Assembly (NCBI RefSeq): GCF_009826895.1
Contig: NZ_WUMV01000003.1
Location: forward strand, 885,501-949,500
Direction: 5' to 3'
DNA: 64,000 nt
Source: Stappia sediminis
Lineage (GTDB): Bacteria > Pseudomonadota > Alphaproteobacteria > Rhizobiales > Stappiaceae
Part shown: positions 63,533 through 64,000 of the stretch, piece by piece
Layout of the letters: every line of letters begins with the position of its first letter
How positions within the stretch are numbered: the stretch's first letter is position 1
Notes under the pieces: model-generated
Seen by the model: only the letters and a program-made list of their open reading frames with translations
The model's database searches: none
Told to the model about the DNA's origin: nothing
Translations under genes and position numbers: made by a program

Positions 63533-64000
63533 GGGCTCAAACCTCCGAATGTGGTCGCGTGGAAGGATTTGATGAGGCCGTTGTAGGCGTCGGGCGCTTC
63601 AAGGGGGGCGAGGTGGCCGATGCCGGCCATCGTCTCGAACCTTGCGCCTTCTATTTGCTCCGCGATTCTTTTCATGGATTTCAGCGGAGCGTTCGTGTCT
63701 TCCTCGCCCGCGATCAGCAGCGTGGGCACGGAAATTTGTGAAAGTTCCTCGCGCCGGTCGAAGGTCGCGAGACAGCGGATCGCCGCGCGATAGGTCTCGG
63801 GCGGAAGCTTGCTCATGCCCGCGCGCGCGATTTCTATCGCCGACGGTTTGGAGGCGGAGCCGACGAGGCCCGGCACGAAGGCCGCCGCAAGTTCGGGGAT
63901 CGTCTTTCCCGCATCGAGCGGGGCCAGCCGGTCGGAAACGAACTTCTTCTGAAACTCCCCGTCCTGGCTGCCGAATGCCGATGTGGTGCCCGAAAGGATG
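63529..64000 (-). CDS. Alpha/beta hydrolase, C-terminal part (cut by window edge)
   Basis: About 157 residues visible in the frame that runs off the right edge. It resembles the 3-oxoadipate enol-lactonase/PcaD-like branch: the late catalytic Asp in VPTLLIAGEEDTNAPLKSMKRIAEQI and the catalytic His in MAGIGHLAPLEAP. The nucleophile serine lies beyond the window. It overlaps the acyl-CoA dehydrogenase start (ATGA), so it belongs to the same catabolic operon. Whether it acts on lactones, esters or CoA thioesters is unknown. Confidence 0.82.
   Translation of the reverse strand, partial: ILSGTTSAFGSQDGEFQKKFVSDRLAPLDAGKTIPELAAAFVPGLVGSASKPSAIEIARAGMSKLPPETYRAAIRCLATFDRREELSQISVPTLLIAGEEDTNAPLKSMKRIAEQIEGARFETMAGIGHLAPLEAPDAYNGLIKSFHATTFGGLSP

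Overview
The window looks like a chromosomal segment of an alphaproteobacterium of the order Hyphomicrobiales (rhizobia-like). The main evidence is the eipA - chpT - ctrA gene group, an Agrobacterium-type ADP-glucose pyrophosphorylase, strong GC bias at third codon positions (which leaves long open antisense frames), and a cluster of GANTC (CcrM-type) sites in the ctrA promoter region. The genus cannot be fixed from sequence alone. Both ends are cut inside genes: glgX on the left and an alpha/beta hydrolase on the right. No rRNA, tRNA, CRISPR array or intact mobile element was seen.

Left part (1-9.7 kb): a minus-strand glycogen operon glgP-glgB-glgC-glgA-glgX, with a decayed IS3-family transposase relic directly upstream of it. 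Next come a MAPEG membrane protein and a divergent TetR regulator that share an operator-rich gap (9656-9754).

10-26 kb is a cell-cycle, motility and envelope block. It holds an HD-GYP protein, a membrane-anchored coiled-coil protein, the periplasmic envelope protein EipA, a YHS-domain protein, then chpT-cheA-cheW-cheY-cheB-cheR on the plus strand. The minus-strand gene for the master regulator CtrA follows, divergent from fliI-fliJ, then a PqiA-like membrane protein and a DUF2336 protein. CheA is a hybrid form with two CheW-like domains and a C-terminal receiver. CtrA and its phosphotransferase ChpT bracket the chemotaxis genes.

26-45 kb is transport, stress and metabolism. It has a dppABCDF peptide ABC transporter with a strong hairpin after dppA, an arsenic operon (arsR-arsC-acr3), a probable hydroxyproline epimerase plus D-amino-acid oxidase pair, a RecD-like helicase, the Tex protein, a class III aminotransferase, a toxin-antitoxin pair behind a 17-bp inverted repeat, and a CaiB-type CoA-transferase.

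44-54.6 kb is histidine degradation by the five-step formylglutamate route: hutF divergent from hutI-hutH-hutG-hutU, with a HutC-like palindrome between them. It is followed in the same direction by a TRAP transporter whose binding protein carries a Tat-type signal; REP-like palindromes split its dctP from dctQM. 54.6-64 kb holds a CHASE2-adenylate cyclase, a quinone-oxidoreductase-like enzyme, and a minus-strand catabolic operon (hydrolase, acyl-CoA dehydrogenase, acyl-CoA ligase, second TRAP transporter) that probably imports and CoA-activates an unidentified organic acid.
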